A stretch of 64,000 bases of DNA from Anastatus disparis (GCA_017163975.1 JAFFSR010000280.1:1054001-1118000); one strand, 5' to 3'. Positions 1-12,690 are shown, counted from the first letter of the stretch. The notes: generated by a model from the letters alone, not told the origin. Numbers and translations: made by a program.

Positions 1-76
1 AAAAATACTATTACTTTATTTTTGTCTGTAGTTACTAGTTTTTACAAAAAAAAAATTATTAGAACAGAATTGATAG

Positions 77-1003
<927 letters not shown>

Positions 1004-1044
1004 ATTTTTTATTTTATTGTATAAAATTATATATTTATGTTTTA

Positions 1045-1050
1045 AATAAA
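1045..1050 (+). promoter_or_regulatory. Polyadenylation signal of the GST gene
   Basis: AATAAA lies 42 bases after the GST stop codon, in an AT-rich 3' UTR. Confidence 0.6.
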
Positions 1051-2140
1051 GATTTTTATATTAATATTATAAATCTAATGATTCTTGAATAAATTAGAGT
1101 TTTACAATAAATTTACTGCTTAATACTTATTATATACAAATTTCAATATAAACTTGCACACAATGTAAGTAAATAAAATTTTTTTCATTTTTGATTTTAG
1201 TTATACGATTGAATTCTGAAAGAGAAAAGTACTTTTTTAATTAAATTATATTTTACTTAAAGAATTTATTATATTTATTAGATAAGTAAAAAAATGTTGA
1301 CACAAATTTACGTTATACTGTCGCGAATTAAATTCAAACATTCGCGCTTAAATGTAAGTTAGAGATTTGACAGTCTTGAGCATATAAGCATAGTGCAAGT
1401 CACTGCTATAATCGAATTGTCTCATATTCTGCATTTTTTGGATGAAAGAAAAAATAGAAAACCAAATTAGAGAAAAGAAAACAAATACCATTTCTAATTC
1501 CGTTTTTAATGTTGCGGTGGTGAAAATTTTGATTTTAATATTCACTTTATTGTTTTAATTTTAAATGAAACATATACTATAATTTTTTTAATACGTTATT
1601 TTTTTTATTTAAATAAATATTATTCTTTTAAGTAAGTCATTATTAAAAAAATGAAATCACAGATCGATAAAATAATAAAATATACGCAATAAGACTAATA
1701 ACAGTTATTTCAAAATTTATCTTGAAATTTATATATAATTAATTCGTAACTGTCTGAAAAAAACAAGCTTTCGAAAACTAATTTTCTTAGTGTGATTACA
1801 GTTTTAGAGAATTTTAAATATTTTAAAAATAATTTTTATTCTTCTTGTTTTATTTTTTTTTCACGTAAATTTTTCGATAGATTTGTTTCAAAATTTGCAA
1901 GGAAATTATTTGCGTCTGCTAAAAGAAGGGGAATTTTTGAAAACTGATTTTTCTAGCGTAGTTTTAATTTTTGAGCATTTTAGTTTTGAAAAAGAAATTT
2001 CTGAATCAAACATTGTATTTATTTAGTCAATTAGATCTCGGAAAATACTTGATGAAATTGCTTCAAATTTTGCATACTATCTATTTTTTGTCTAAGTAGG
2101 CGGGAAACTATTGAAAATTGGTTTTCTTACAAAGAGTGTA
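1051..2140. repeat. Intergenic; degenerate tandem units at about 1740-2135
   Basis: I see no gene here. Between about 1740 and 2135 a block of the form 'gaaaactgattttcttagtgt..ttttagagcatttta' followed by 'gaaattgcttcaaaattttgca' recurs roughly three times at about 150-180-base spacing, strongly diverged. It ends where the inverted terminus of the next element begins. Confidence 0.45.
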
Positions 2141-4424
2141 CCCACCCTTCGGGAGCTAAAATTTGATTCTGTATGGATTAATATTTTCTAAACTACAAAA
2201 AAAGATACCCGTGTTTCAGCATTTCTTTGAATGGGCCTTATTTTCCATGGTAGGAGTCTTGAGATGGTCTGATTTTAAGCCATTTTTATTATAATTACAT
2301 TAAATCTGAATTATTTAAAAAATAAATGTCTACCTACATCTAATTCATACTTGAATATATTGTTGTATTAAAATGTATTCTCTAGTTGAATAAATTAATG
2401 TTTTCATACCTAAAAAAGCCTCATTTTAATAATTACTACTACATAGTCAGTGGCGAAATACCATATTCCTCCCCCTTCCAACTTGAGCTTTTTGAAAAGC
2501 GTTTGTTTTAAAATTTAAAAGTGATAATCTTAATCCTTACAATCTTTTTCTTTGCAAATTTAATTTATTCATAATTTTAATATATTTATGATTATCATAA
2601 TAATTTTATTAATTATTGCTTATTAAAATCATTGCAATGATTATTATTATATTTACTATTAAAATAATTTATTATATGTGTTCTGAATTTTATCATTTTT
2701 TAAACTATTGATTATAATTATTTCTAAATAATAAATAAGAATGAGTGGAGAAAAAGGCGGTGAAAATGAAAGTAGCAGTGTATTCTGTGAAATCTCAGAA
2801 AAAGTTCATTTTATTCCTCCAGATTTTTTTTGCTGAATGCGTGCAATCTTGCATATCTATTTTAAGTAAGAAAAATCTCATATCAGAAATGAGATTACAT
2901 GAAGAATGTCCTTGCATGCCACTATTATTGGGGAAGAGATGGCCCAGAATATATATAATATTATGTATATAGTCCTAAAGAGGATGAATATTTATACACA
3001 GAAGAGCTGACTTTGAAAGTATGGAACAAGATATACTGCAATCAAGCGAATAGTTCAAACCATCTGGTAAATAATAAATAATGTTTCATTATTTTTAATA
3101 AAAAAAATTTATTCAAAAATTAGTGTAGATGTCTGCATTTTACAATTTGTTTTGATTATAATATGAGAATTTGGACTTCTTAATATGTTACAGAATCAAT
3201 AAGTTAAAGTCAATCATCTAGCGATTATGAACCTGAAGAAAAGAAGCAGAAAAAAAATTTTATCAATATTGTTAGAAAAATCAAGATCATCAATATGGTT
3301 CGAGAACATCCAAATTGGTCTTTCCGTACATTACAATTAAAATCTGGTAAATATTTAACACGTACGGATGAGAAACCAAGATGGAAAAAGCAAGTATCAG
3401 TTGGAGGTACACCACACGAAAAATTTAAAAGTATAAAGGAAACAGTATATAAAAGATTTCTTGAAGCTCGTGCTTTTAAAATTCCAGTAACAACAAGAAA
3501 TTTAAAAGAATGGGGCATGCAAGCAGCTCAAAAGTCCATTCAAGAAAATGATTTTAATTTTGTGGCATCCCTGTATTGGGTTAATAATAATTTATAAACA
3601 GAACACAAAATCCACCAAAGAAAAGTTACAAGGTTTATAAAACCCAAGAAAAGCAAGTCTTTAGAACAATTGCATCAAACATCCATAGAATTTGCAGAAA
3701 ACTGTCGGATTGTACTAGATCAACACAACAAAAATTATTGCTTGAACACTGATCAAATGGGTCACAAATACAGATCTAATGTTAATAGAACTTTAGAAAT
3801 TAGAGGTACAAAAGCAGTTGAAGTTGATATCGGTGATATGAATAAAGTGACACACAGTAATACGTCGCAATATAGCATTACATTATCTGAAAAACTACTC
3901 CCAAAAGTTTTTTTATGTTTACAAGAACCTAAAGGCGAATTTGGTCTTGTAGTATCAAAGAGAATGAAAGACTTGGGTGAAAAATACAATAATGTTTTTA
4001 TAACATGCTCAAAATCTGGGAAATTATCCACAAATTATTTTAAATGTTACTTAAATTATGTTCTAAGGCTATATGTAAAAGATAATAAATTTGTTATAGT
4101 ACATTACAGTTGGACAGGTCAAACAGATACAAAATTATTTAATGATTTTAAAACAGATAATGATGAAAAAGTTGCACACAACAAGTAATTTCTGCTGACT
4201 GTACGCTATGGAATCAACCATTGGATGTCTATTTTCACAGACAAGCTGAGCTCCTGATAAAAGAATTGCAAAATTACATTTTTCTTATCCCCTGGCAAAA
4301 AGTACGTCGAAAGACGTCTACTTTCTGAGAGAGAAGTTAAGCATTATCTACGGCGGCTCGGCGCACTAGCGATGCGCAATCGTGATGTCGCTCTGTTTTT
4401 CACGGCAGTTAAGAATAGAGAGGG

Positions 4425-4650
4425 CTATGTCTATCCTTCTCTGTCCGCCGGCGTTAGACATTGACTCTCTCCCTCTCTCTTTCTTTTTCATACAGAATAG
4501 AGAGGGTTGCGTCTATCCTTCTCTGTCCGCCGGCTTTAAGAATTGACTCTCTCCCTCTCTCTTTCTTTCTCTTATATGTACAATAAAGGCAGCCGCGAAT
4601 GGAGGGGGCTATGTCTAGCCTTCTTTGCCGGTTACAACAAGCAGTATATC
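4425..4650. repeat. Tandem repeat, ~83-bp unit, about 2.5 copies
   Basis: Units start at about 4411, 4495 and 4598. Each has GAGAGGG, then 'tctatccttctctgtccgcc', then CTCTCTCCCTCTCTC. The third copy is partial. Similar CT-rich tracts occur near 8700, 39890 and 51200. Confidence 0.75.
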
Positions 4651-4948
4651 TTTTTCTTTATTTTTCTTATATAGTAATTTTAAATATTTTATTATTAAAA
4701 CCTAACTTGTTTTATTTTGTGAATTATAAATTGCAGTGTCTAATAAAGTGTGTAAATTATAAAATGTGAGTGAAATATTGATGGTTTATTTTAATGATTT
4801 ATCATTAGTGGGAGAGGGGCAGAGAAGGATAGAGCATACTCGGTCAATAGCAGCAAGCGATTCATCGCGGTATTTTTATTTTAATGATTTATCATCAAAA
4901 ACGAATTATCACAACGGGTAAGTTGGACGTACTTTTCGCCGGGAATAA

Positions 4949-5089
4949 GAAAAAATCGTATATTCACCTCGGGAGAGAAGTTGACCATCAATTGCTCGCG
5001 TATTTGCCCCCTCGCTGCGCTCGGGGGCAAATCTTACGCGAGCATTTAATGGTCAACTTCTCTCCCTAGGTTAATAATATACTATTTTC
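4949..5089. repeat. GC-rich nested hairpin (cap 1)
   Basis: The outer arms are AAAAATCGTATATT and AATATACTATTTTC. The middle arms are GGGAGAGAAGTTGACCAT and its complement. The inner arms are CTCGCGTATTTGCCCCC and GGGGGCAAATCTTACGCGAG, around a TCGCTGCGCTC loop. It could fold into one long stem of about 60 bp. Confidence 0.85.
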
Positions 5090-5290
5090 TGATAAAACAA
5101 GCAAGGCAAATAAACTCTTGAGAAGATGTCATCAAGATACAATCTTTAGTTCACCATCAATTGTCAGCACCATTATTCAAAGATATAATCCAGTATTCAT
5201 GGTTTGCATCTGGCCTGTCTGAAGATAGACCAGTTTTTATGAATGTTAAGGAAGTATGCTTTCCTCAAAATCTATGCAAAACAATGTGTT

Positions 5291-5875
5291 CATGCTAAAA
5301 CTTCTTTGGTTTCATTAATTGATCATGGTATCGATAGTATATTTGTTTCTAGTGTTTTTATGATTTATATCACCCAGAAGCTTGCAAAAAATAAATATGA
5401 AAATCATAATTTGTAAGTAAGTACACTTACTTAAAATCTCATTTGATTTCATGAAACGTGTTCATTCACTCGACCACCAAAGTCAAAAATAAAAATTATC
5501 AAGAAAGTTAAGATGGATTAATAATTATTAACAAACTTAAAAACATTCTGCTTTCACATAAAAAATGCAATAAAAGTACAAGCATTGATCATCTACAAAT
5601 TTAAGAAGAAACAGCTAACTATGAAAAGCAGTCGAAGAATTTTTATAACAAATTAATAGATTAACTAGATAAGCATAACATTTTTTTTTCATGACTTTTA
5701 TATGTAAGAGGTTGATTCTTTCTTATATTTTTCAGCGATAGAGACAGAAGTTTCAAAAATAGTTGTTCAATGATTGTTTAGATTTATAAAGTCATCAAAT
5801 ATAAAAATAGGATTAACGCTAAAATATACTCATGTATGTTTTTCTATTTACAAGTCAATACATCCTGACTTTTGA
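5291..5875. other. Non-coding interior of the pogo-like element
   Basis: This lies downstream of the transposase remnant and before the right inverted repeat. It is AT-rich; I see no gene and no clear repeat. Confidence 0.5.
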
Positions 5876-8001
5876 AGGTATGAAAGCATTAATTTATTCA
5901 ACTAGAGAATACATTTTGATGCAACAATATATTCAAGTATGAATTAGATATAGGTAGACATTTATTTTTCAAATAATTTAGATTTGATGTAATTATAATA
6001 AATATGGCTTAAAATCAGACCATCTTAAGATTCCTACCATGGCAAATAAGGCCCATTCAAAGAAATGCTGAAACACGGATATCTTTTTTTGTAGTTTAGA
6101 AGATATTAATCCATACAGAATCAAATTTTAGCTCCCGAAGGTTGGAATATTTTTTGTTTAATTTTACTTCCTTTACAACTCATCATTTAAAGTCATTATT
6201 TCGACATTCAAAAATTAATTTATGCTAAGATGATTTTTTTCACAATTTTGTCTTCCAACAGATGTGCACCTTAAAATTAGAAAAATCATTTCTGTATTTT
6301 CTAAAAATGGGTTATGAAAACATTAATTAGTGTATAAGTCTATATAATATTGAATAATTGGTTTTTCTCATAAGATTTTACAATTTTAAATATTTAAGGA
6401 ATGTTACAATGAGTCAAGCTGTCTCAACTGGGCACACTAAAAATGAAATTGCACTTTCCAATCATTTTATTATTTTATTACGAAGATGTATTGATAAAAA
6501 ACAACGTCCTAAAAAATTTTCGAAAAATTTAAATTTTTTAAAAAGTTATTAACAAATGAAGTCTAAAGCCGGTTTTTTTTCAAAATTCAATTTCTCCGCA
6601 AATATTGAATGAAAGTTGATGAAATTTTCAGGGTAAGTACAAAACTATCTTCTATTTAAGATGAAATTTAAATTTTATAAAAATGTTTACAATTGTTGTT
6701 ATAAAATTAATTTTTTAATAAACAATTGAAAATTTAACAAACTTCTCGGGTAGGTAGGAAAAAAATTTTTTTTAAGGAATATTCTATAAAGTCTAAAGTA
6801 TCTTTTCTTGAAAAAAAATTTTGGTAATATTCATAAACAAAAAAGTTACGAATTTTTTAATGCGGCGGGATGAGCTTGCGGGCGCTACCGCGAGAGATAC
6901 TTACGCGCGTTCAAGCGCTCAGCTTTTTGTACCTGCTTATTTATGCATTTACAATTCATAATAAATAAAAAATTCATGATTAAATAATTAAATATAGATT
7001 ATATTTTAATAATTATGACATTTTATTTATAATATTTAAAGAGAGAATTTCTGAATAGTACTCTTCGAATCATCAGAAAAAATCGTGTACATGGATTATT
7101 ATTGCATTCAAATATTGTTTAGATTCTATTTTATTGTTTAATATCATTAACTCGAGTATACTTACTCACGTGTAGCATGCCAAAATATTTTTTTCAACGA
7201 ACGTTGAAATTCTATGAAATTGTAACCATCGACATTTTCTTCGAAAAGCGGTATATAACGATGAAAACAAATTCGAATCGTGACTTAGATGCATTTGTTA
7301 AATATATGCAAATCTGTCAGTCGTATTGTTTTTATTATGACGCCACCACCTAAATGTTGCAATCCTTTCAAAAAAATAAAGCATGATTGCTGTACAAAGA
7401 ATCTTAAGTTTTTATCGAATAAATGTGACAAAAGGCTTACTGGTTTATTTGGATTGTATGTTTGTGCTGTATGTAAAGTTGAATTATATCGTAATAAAAC
7501 ATTTCAATTTCTAAGTGTTGATAAAGAAAATAAAATTATTGAACAAAATGCCGAAGAGTCTGAAGAAGAAAATTTGAATGAAGAAAAAGATAAAGATTAT
7601 GTGTGTCCGAGTGTAGATAATAAAATAAAAAAACGAAAACTTGTAAGCGCCATCGAAAATATTATTATGGGACAATCTTCTCCAAAAAAGCAATCGCTTT
7701 CAGTCGTTGAAGTAGATAAAAAAATTGTTTCCAAATTTATTAATGACGAAAATTATAACAAATGGGTCAGTGATTTCAAACTAGCCCTATTTTGTGCATC
7801 AAGTCGTCAAGAAAAGATAGTTCTTCTTACTACGATTCCTTATAAATTGTCGATACGTACAGCAGTAAAAGAATTCGGAGTAAGTAAACGTATGCTTAGC
7901 ACTGCTAAAAAGTTGAAAGAGGAAAAGGGTTATCTTGCTCATCCAGATAAGAAAAAAGGTCGAGCAATGAGTACTACAGATATTGACAAAGTTAAAGATT
8001 T

Positions 8002-9015
8002 TTCCTTCATACCCGTGCCGAAACTTTGCCTAAAAGTGCTCCTCATGCGGCAGGGAACCGGCCGAATACATTCGTGTTATTCCATTACATACGTGCGCAG
8101 AACGCACCGCGCAGCTACGAACTGTACGTCTTCTCGGTCGCTTCGCTGTCTGCTGTATACTTAAACTATATCTATATATACGCGAATGTCTAACCTCAGC
8201 ATTAAATAGATAAATGCATACATCATACTTGTAGTTATTAAATAAACAAACACACTCGATATTAATACACTAATATACATATAATAGTTTAAATTATAAC
8301 GAATTATAACTTTCGTTTAAAATAGATATTCTTTTTCATACACGTTTCTTTTAATTCTCGACACTCTTTTAAACACTTCATGATTGTTTTTGTACAAAGA
8401 AAATAATTAAATTCACGTTTTTACACGTTTTGCTTTACACGTTTTGTTTTTGTGTACTTGATATTAATACATTTATATTTATTCAAATGAACTATATCTT
8501 TACTAACATACACAATTGTTTTAACTCACAATCTTTTCTTTTTTCAATTTTTTCTCTTTAAAAGGTTTTCATACACAAAATATAGTAATATAAAAGTATT
8601 ATAAACACATTTCATTATTTCTCACGTTTTTTAAATTTGAATTATCATTTATATATTTATTGTGTATCTTATGTTAACTGCTATGTGTGCTGCTATGTTC
8701 GGTTTTTTCTCTCTCTCTTTCTCTACCGAACTCAACTGTATACTGTAATTGCTTGCGCATGCGCGCTACAACGAAATAACGCAACAGATGACTCTTCGCT
8801 GTTGACGACTTTTTTTTTATTAAAAATGGAGTTTTATCACTTTTTGGGGTGGCAAAGTTCCGGCCGGGCATGAAGGAAAATCGTATACGTTCCTCGGCAC
8901 GAAACAGGCTCATCATATGCGCGTGTTTTGCTTCGCTCGGCTTCGCCTCGCGAAGCAAACCAACACGCGCATGGAATGAGCCTGTTCCGTGCCTCGGAAC
9001 GTAATATACTATTAT
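8002..9015. mobile_element. Composite hairpin-ended insertion inside the 4.9-kb element
   Basis: The left part (TTTTCCTTCATACCCGTGCC, then GAAACTTTGCC) recurs inverted at about 8840-8878 (GGCAAAGTTCCGGCC, GGGCATGAAGGAAAA). A GC-rich hairpin follows and ends GTAATATACTATTAT. CTTCAT occurs at both junctions with the transposase and may be part of an ~8-bp duplication. Layout and hairpin position match the insertion at 4276-5092. The interior has a (CT)n-like patch near 8710 and no recognisable gene. Confidence 0.65.
8878..9014. repeat. GC-rich nested hairpin (cap 2)
   Basis: The outer arms are ATCGTATACGTTCCTCGG and CCTCGGAACGTAATATAC. The middle arms are GGCACGAAACAGGCTCAT and ATGAGCCTGTTCCGTGCC. 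The inner arms are ATGCGCGTGTTTTGCTTCGC and GCGAAGCAAACCAACACGCG. The inner sequence is unrelated to cap 1; the outer motif is the same. Confidence 0.85.
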
Positions 9016-11298
9016 CTTCATGACGATGTGAGTAGGATCATGCCAGGATCGAAAGACTACAAATCTGTTGTTGTTAGTGGAAAACGCCAACACAAACAGG
9101 TATGAAAATGAAAATATCGTCAGTTGTTTTATTTATTGCGCTTCGTTTTTACGCTTTACGAGTTTGTAATATAGTTCAAATAATTATATATCTAAGTACA
9201 TAAAAGCTCGAAAATGTAGATTTATTATAAAATATTTCCTCTTTGATAAATTAAAATCTGTAATGATATGAGATAAAATAGTTAGTAGGGATGTTTCAAT
9301 TTCATCTTAATATTTTTTTAGAAACGCTTATTATTGGGAAATCTTGCCGATTTACATACAGATTTTGTAAAGAAATTTCCGGAAGTAAAAGTTTCGTTGT
9401 CAGTTTTTAAAACTTTGAGGCCACCTCAGTGTATTTTAGCTGGTCCTAAGGGTACGCATAATGTTTGCGTTTGTAAAGATCATGGCAATATCCGTCTAAA
9501 ATTAAGAGGCCTCAAACAAGAACTCGCTCGAAAAAACATCAATTTTCAAACAAGTTATCGAGAACTTTTTATTGAAATAATTTGTCCAAGTCAAACTGCA
9601 GCTTGTTATCTGGGAAATTGTGAAAACTGTCCTGGGACAAAGAAAATTCTCGATGATTTGAAATCAACTTTTGAAAATAATGGCATCACAAGTATTACAT
9701 TCAATCAGTGGCTCACAACTGACAGGTATTTGTTAAATATTTGTGTCTCAATTTTTTTAGACAGTAATTAATTTTCTAAAATATATAATTTTCTATTAGA
9801 TGTCAACTACTCACACAAACTGAAAGTTCACATATTTTTATTAAAAATCTTGGTAAAGAGTTGCCAAAAGTTTTAAAACATGATTTTATTGCCAAGTCGC
9901 AAGCAGAATATCTAGAAAAATTGAAAAATTTACTGGAATATGGTGAATATCTCGTAACTCTTGATTACTCTGAAAATTATTCTTTTCATGTGCAAGATGC
10001 TATTCAGTCGCAACATTGGTCAAAAGATCAAGCAACTCTTCACGTTTATGTTATATATCACAAGAAAAACAATGTTCTTGAGCATACGAATTTTGTAGTT
10101 TTTTCCGAGTATATAAACCATGATGCCACTGGAGTTCACCTTTATAATTCGAAAATGATTGGATTCTTGAAAAATAGATTTGGTGCTGAAAATATTAAAA
10201 AAATCTACTATTTTTCCGACGGAGCTGGTTCACAATATAAAAATAGATTTAATTTTATGAATTTACTATTTCACGAAGAAGATTTTGGCTTTAAAGCAGA
10301 ATGGCACTTCTTCGCAACCGCACATGGAAAGGGAGCTTGCGATGGGATTGGTGGATGTGTTAAAAGACAAGCTTATCGAGCCAGTTTGCAAGGTGCTCAG
10401 ATAACGGATACACGAAAATTATTTGAATGGGCGCAAAAATCCTTTCCTAAAATTTATTTTGATTTCTGTTCATCGAATGAGTATGACGAACATAAACAAG
10501 GTTTGGAATCTCGCTTTTCACAAGCAAAAACAGTCAAAGGAACACGTCAATACCATAGCTATAAGCCACACGATTCAAAAAATATAACATGCAAGATTTT
10601 TTCTGATGATTCTAAGAATACTGTTCAGAAAGTCTCTACTTAGATATTGTAAATAAAATGTTATAATTATTAAAATATATTATATATCAAATTATTTTCT
10701 CATGAATTTTATTTATTACGAGTTTTAGTTATTATTAATGTTATTTATTATGAGCAAATGCATAAATAATCAGGTACAAAAAGCTGAGCGCTTGAACGCG
10801 CGTAAGTATCTCTCGCGGTAGCGCGCCGCAAGCTCATCCCGCCGCATTAAAAAATTCGTAACTTTTTTGTTTATGAATATTACCAAAATTTTCTTTCAGG
10901 AAAAGATACTTTAGACTTTATAGAATATTCCTTAAAAAAAAAATTTTTTCCTACCTACCCGAGAAGTTTGTTAAATTTTCAATTGTTTATTAAAAAATTA
11001 ATTTTATAACAACAATTGTAAACATTTTTATAAAATTTAAATTTCATCTTAAATAGAAGATAGTTTTGTACTTACCCTTAAAATTTCATCAACTTTCATT
11101 TAATATTTGCGGAGAAATTGAATTTTGAAAAAAAAACGGCTTTAGACTTCATTTGTTAATAACTTTTTAAAAAATTTAAATTTTTCGAAAATTTTTTAGG
11201 ACGTTGTTTTTTATCAATACATCTTCGTAATAAAATAATAAAATGATTGGAAAGTGCAATTTCATTTTTAGTGTGCCCAGTTGAGACAGCTTGACTCA

Positions 11299-12690
11299 AT
11301 ACCGACACCATCATTTTCCAAATTTTGCATTCTTGATTGAAGAATATATTTTACCCATCTATTTTGACTAATAATTTAAAAATTTTTTTAAATAATAGAT
11401 AAATTACTTATAAATTATGTACCCTATATTGCAATACTGGAAGTCAGTTAAATTTTTTATAACAGCTGTATGGATAAGACAATGCTTAAAGCTGAAATAG
11501 AATTAAAAAATGACCATACTCACAAAAGCACACATATTATTCCGATAACACGAGCCACTATACAAGTTTGAAGGCTTCCGCAAAAAGCTTCTTCTTTTTC
11601 TATTTCGTTGCAAAACCTTATAATAAATTCTAATGATTTCCAGAAGATGTATCGACAAAAGTTAAAAATAAAAATAAAATAATGATATTGATTCAATGAT
11701 GCATAAATTTAAAAAATTGAATTATAATACTTAAATTTTTCTCTGAAATGGGTAATCACATAGGATTTTCGGTTTGGGAATAGTTTTCATTTTGAAAAAT
11801 AAAGAGCGGTCAACTATTTTGGTCCCTGAACTCATCAAAAAGCTTTATTCGTGCTAAATAAAAATTAATAAATTTATATTTATTTGTTGACATCGCCATG
11901 TTTGTTGCTATGCATGAGAACAAGAGAAACGTTGCAACCAGTTATATTGTATATCTATATCGTATAGTAACGAAAATTGTTTTAAAAAATGGTAAAACAG
12001 GACTGATGCATCCCCTCAACATCAATTTTTTAAGAGAGGATTATGAAATCATTCATTTTAATATCATTACCGTGTTTCCCTTAAATAAATATATTATTCT
12101 AAATTTCCGTATTACTTTTTCGTTACTTGTTTTATTTTAACCAATTAAAACTGTCTTATCGTGATGACATAATCTCGCCATCAAATTTTTAAAAGAGGAA
12201 AAACTTTTCTGACGTTCAAAAATTGACCAATAAAAATTACTGGAACTAATGAAACCATCAAGAAGGATCACGTTATTTAAAGTCACACAAAAAGAACTAT
12301 CAAAGAATATATTTCCGTCGATTACTTCATTAAATAAATTGTCTCATAACTTTTACGCAATGTGTTATTCAAAATTTCGTATTATTTATAAATTTTTATT
12401 TTGAAATCTGCACAAAAATTATTTGTAAATTCCAACACAAAAAGATTTGTGTCTCACCTTAAAGACTTATGTGCGTTAAAATTGCAAAAAGCTTTTTACA
12501 ATGTAATAATTTTGTTTTTTTTTAAGTTTTTGTCTAATCCTCATTTACGATGGGATAATAAATGTTATTCTCATAAAATATGTTTATGTTATTAGAAAAT
12601 ATTATTATCAAAAAATAGTTTTCATTTTTTGATTAAATATTGCTTATTATAAATAAAATAAATTTATATATCTCTCTATATTATTAAAAA
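11299..12690. other. Intergenic, no gene recognised
   Basis: AT-rich. Short open frames at about 11.9-12.6 kb have no recognisable domain. Two blocks (about 12000-12130 and 12170-12400) share diverged stretches such as ATCAATTTTTTAAGAGAGG and CATCAAATTTTTAAAAGAGG, suggesting an old duplication. Confidence 0.4.

Larger units (their letters stand above)
4276..5092. mobile_element. Composite hairpin-ended insertion inside the pogo-like transposase
   Basis: This ~800-base segment splits the transposase between LQNYI and LIKQA. Its left part (TTTTTCTTATCCCC.TGGC, then AAAAGTACGTC) recurs inverted at about 4924-4955, and a GC-rich nested hairpin follows, ending AATATACTATTTTCTGA. A candidate 7-8-base target duplication is ATTTTTCT (left) versus ATTTTCT (right); TTTCTGA at 4322-4328 and 5086-5092 is an alternative reading. 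Exact ends are therefore uncertain. The interior holds a CT-rich tandem repeat and no ORF that I recognise. Confidence 0.6.
3194..5290 (+). pseudogene. Transposase of the pogo/Tigger-like element, broken
   Basis: An exon opening after the splice acceptor at 3191-3193 encodes a helix-turn-helix region (VREHPNWSFRTLQ, then WVNN). A TAA stop at 3595-3597 interrupts it where relatives read WVNxFK. The same frame resumes with HKIHQRKVTRF and a DDE domain: LNTDQMGHKYR (first Asp), NKVTHSNTSQYS, SGKLSTNY and YSWTGQTDTK. At the second catalytic position, where relatives have IVDSWSGQ, this copy reads VHYSW, so the Asp appears replaced by Tyr. A frameshift near 4185 is followed by QPLDVYFHRQAE. After the nested insertion the C-terminus returns at about 5100-5280 (EDVIKIQSLVHHQL, YSWFASGL, VKEVCF), with an upstream CGA-to-TGA change likely. 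It is clearly non-functional. An earlier exon probably lies at about 2740-3066 (acidic, ending in a GTAAAT donor). Family placement rests on remembered motifs. Confidence 0.85.
2141..6145 (+). mobile_element. pogo/Tigger-like DNA transposon with ~270-bp terminal inverted repeats
   Basis: The sequence at 2141-2413 returns as its reverse complement at about 5876-6145. Both outer ends read CCTTCGGGAGCTAAAATT inwards. The repeats differ at scattered sites, so the element is not recent. Between them lie the pieces of one plus-strand transposase (HTH part, DDE part, C-terminal part), split by a nested insertion at about 4276-5092. A TA dinucleotide lies a few bases outside each end, which is compatible with pogo-type TA duplication, but the exact termini are unclear. 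Confidence 0.85.
7337..10643 (+). pseudogene. DDE-like transposase of the 4.9-kb element, interrupted in exon 1
   Basis: The exons are about 7337-8001 continuing at 9017-9099 after the insertion, then 9322-9725 and 9800-10643, with GT-AG borders at 9100/9321 and 9726/9799. The first Met could also be at 7289; MTPPPKCCNPFKK at 7337 looks like the natural start. The N-terminal part has cysteine pairs (CC..CC, CAVCK) and an acidic stretch. A helical region (SIRTAVKEFGVSKRML) resembles an HTH. The insertion falls between KVKDF and DDVSRIMPGSKDYKSV. Later parts include CVCKDH, CENCPGT, then LDYSENYSFHVQ, YYFSDGAGSQYKN, AEWHFFATAHGKG and CDGIGGCVKR. The ordered acidic residues in these blocks suggest an RNase-H-fold DDE core, but I cannot name the superfamily. 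Apart from the insertion the frame is open. Confidence 0.8.
6410..11298 (+). mobile_element. 4.9-kb DNA transposon with ~560-bp inverted ends, superfamily unclear
   Basis: The sequence at 6410-6970 returns inverted at about 10735-11298. The outer ends read TGAGTCAAGCTGTCTCAAC on both sides. The repeats are long and well conserved, and each carries a GC-rich patch (GCGGCGGGATGAGCTTGC ... CGCGCGTTCAAGCGC) in otherwise AT-rich DNA. A four-exon plus-strand gene lies between them. I could not find a convincing target duplication: the outside bases are ..GTTACAA and ATACCGA... A smaller composite insertion sits within exon 1 (about 8002-9015). Confidence 0.9.

Noticed and set aside
5071..5085. Resemblance of TAATATAC to the TAATATTAC loop of geminivirus/circovirus origins
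   Set aside because: The motif is at the rim of the stem, not in a loop, differs by sequence, and no Rep gene is present.
6358..6552. Short plus-strand frame at 6.4 kb
   Set aside because: It crosses the border of the long inverted repeat; it is not conserved as protein.
8637..9093. Frames across the GC-rich hairpin at 8.9 kb
   Set aside because: Produced by the palindrome, on both strands; no domain.
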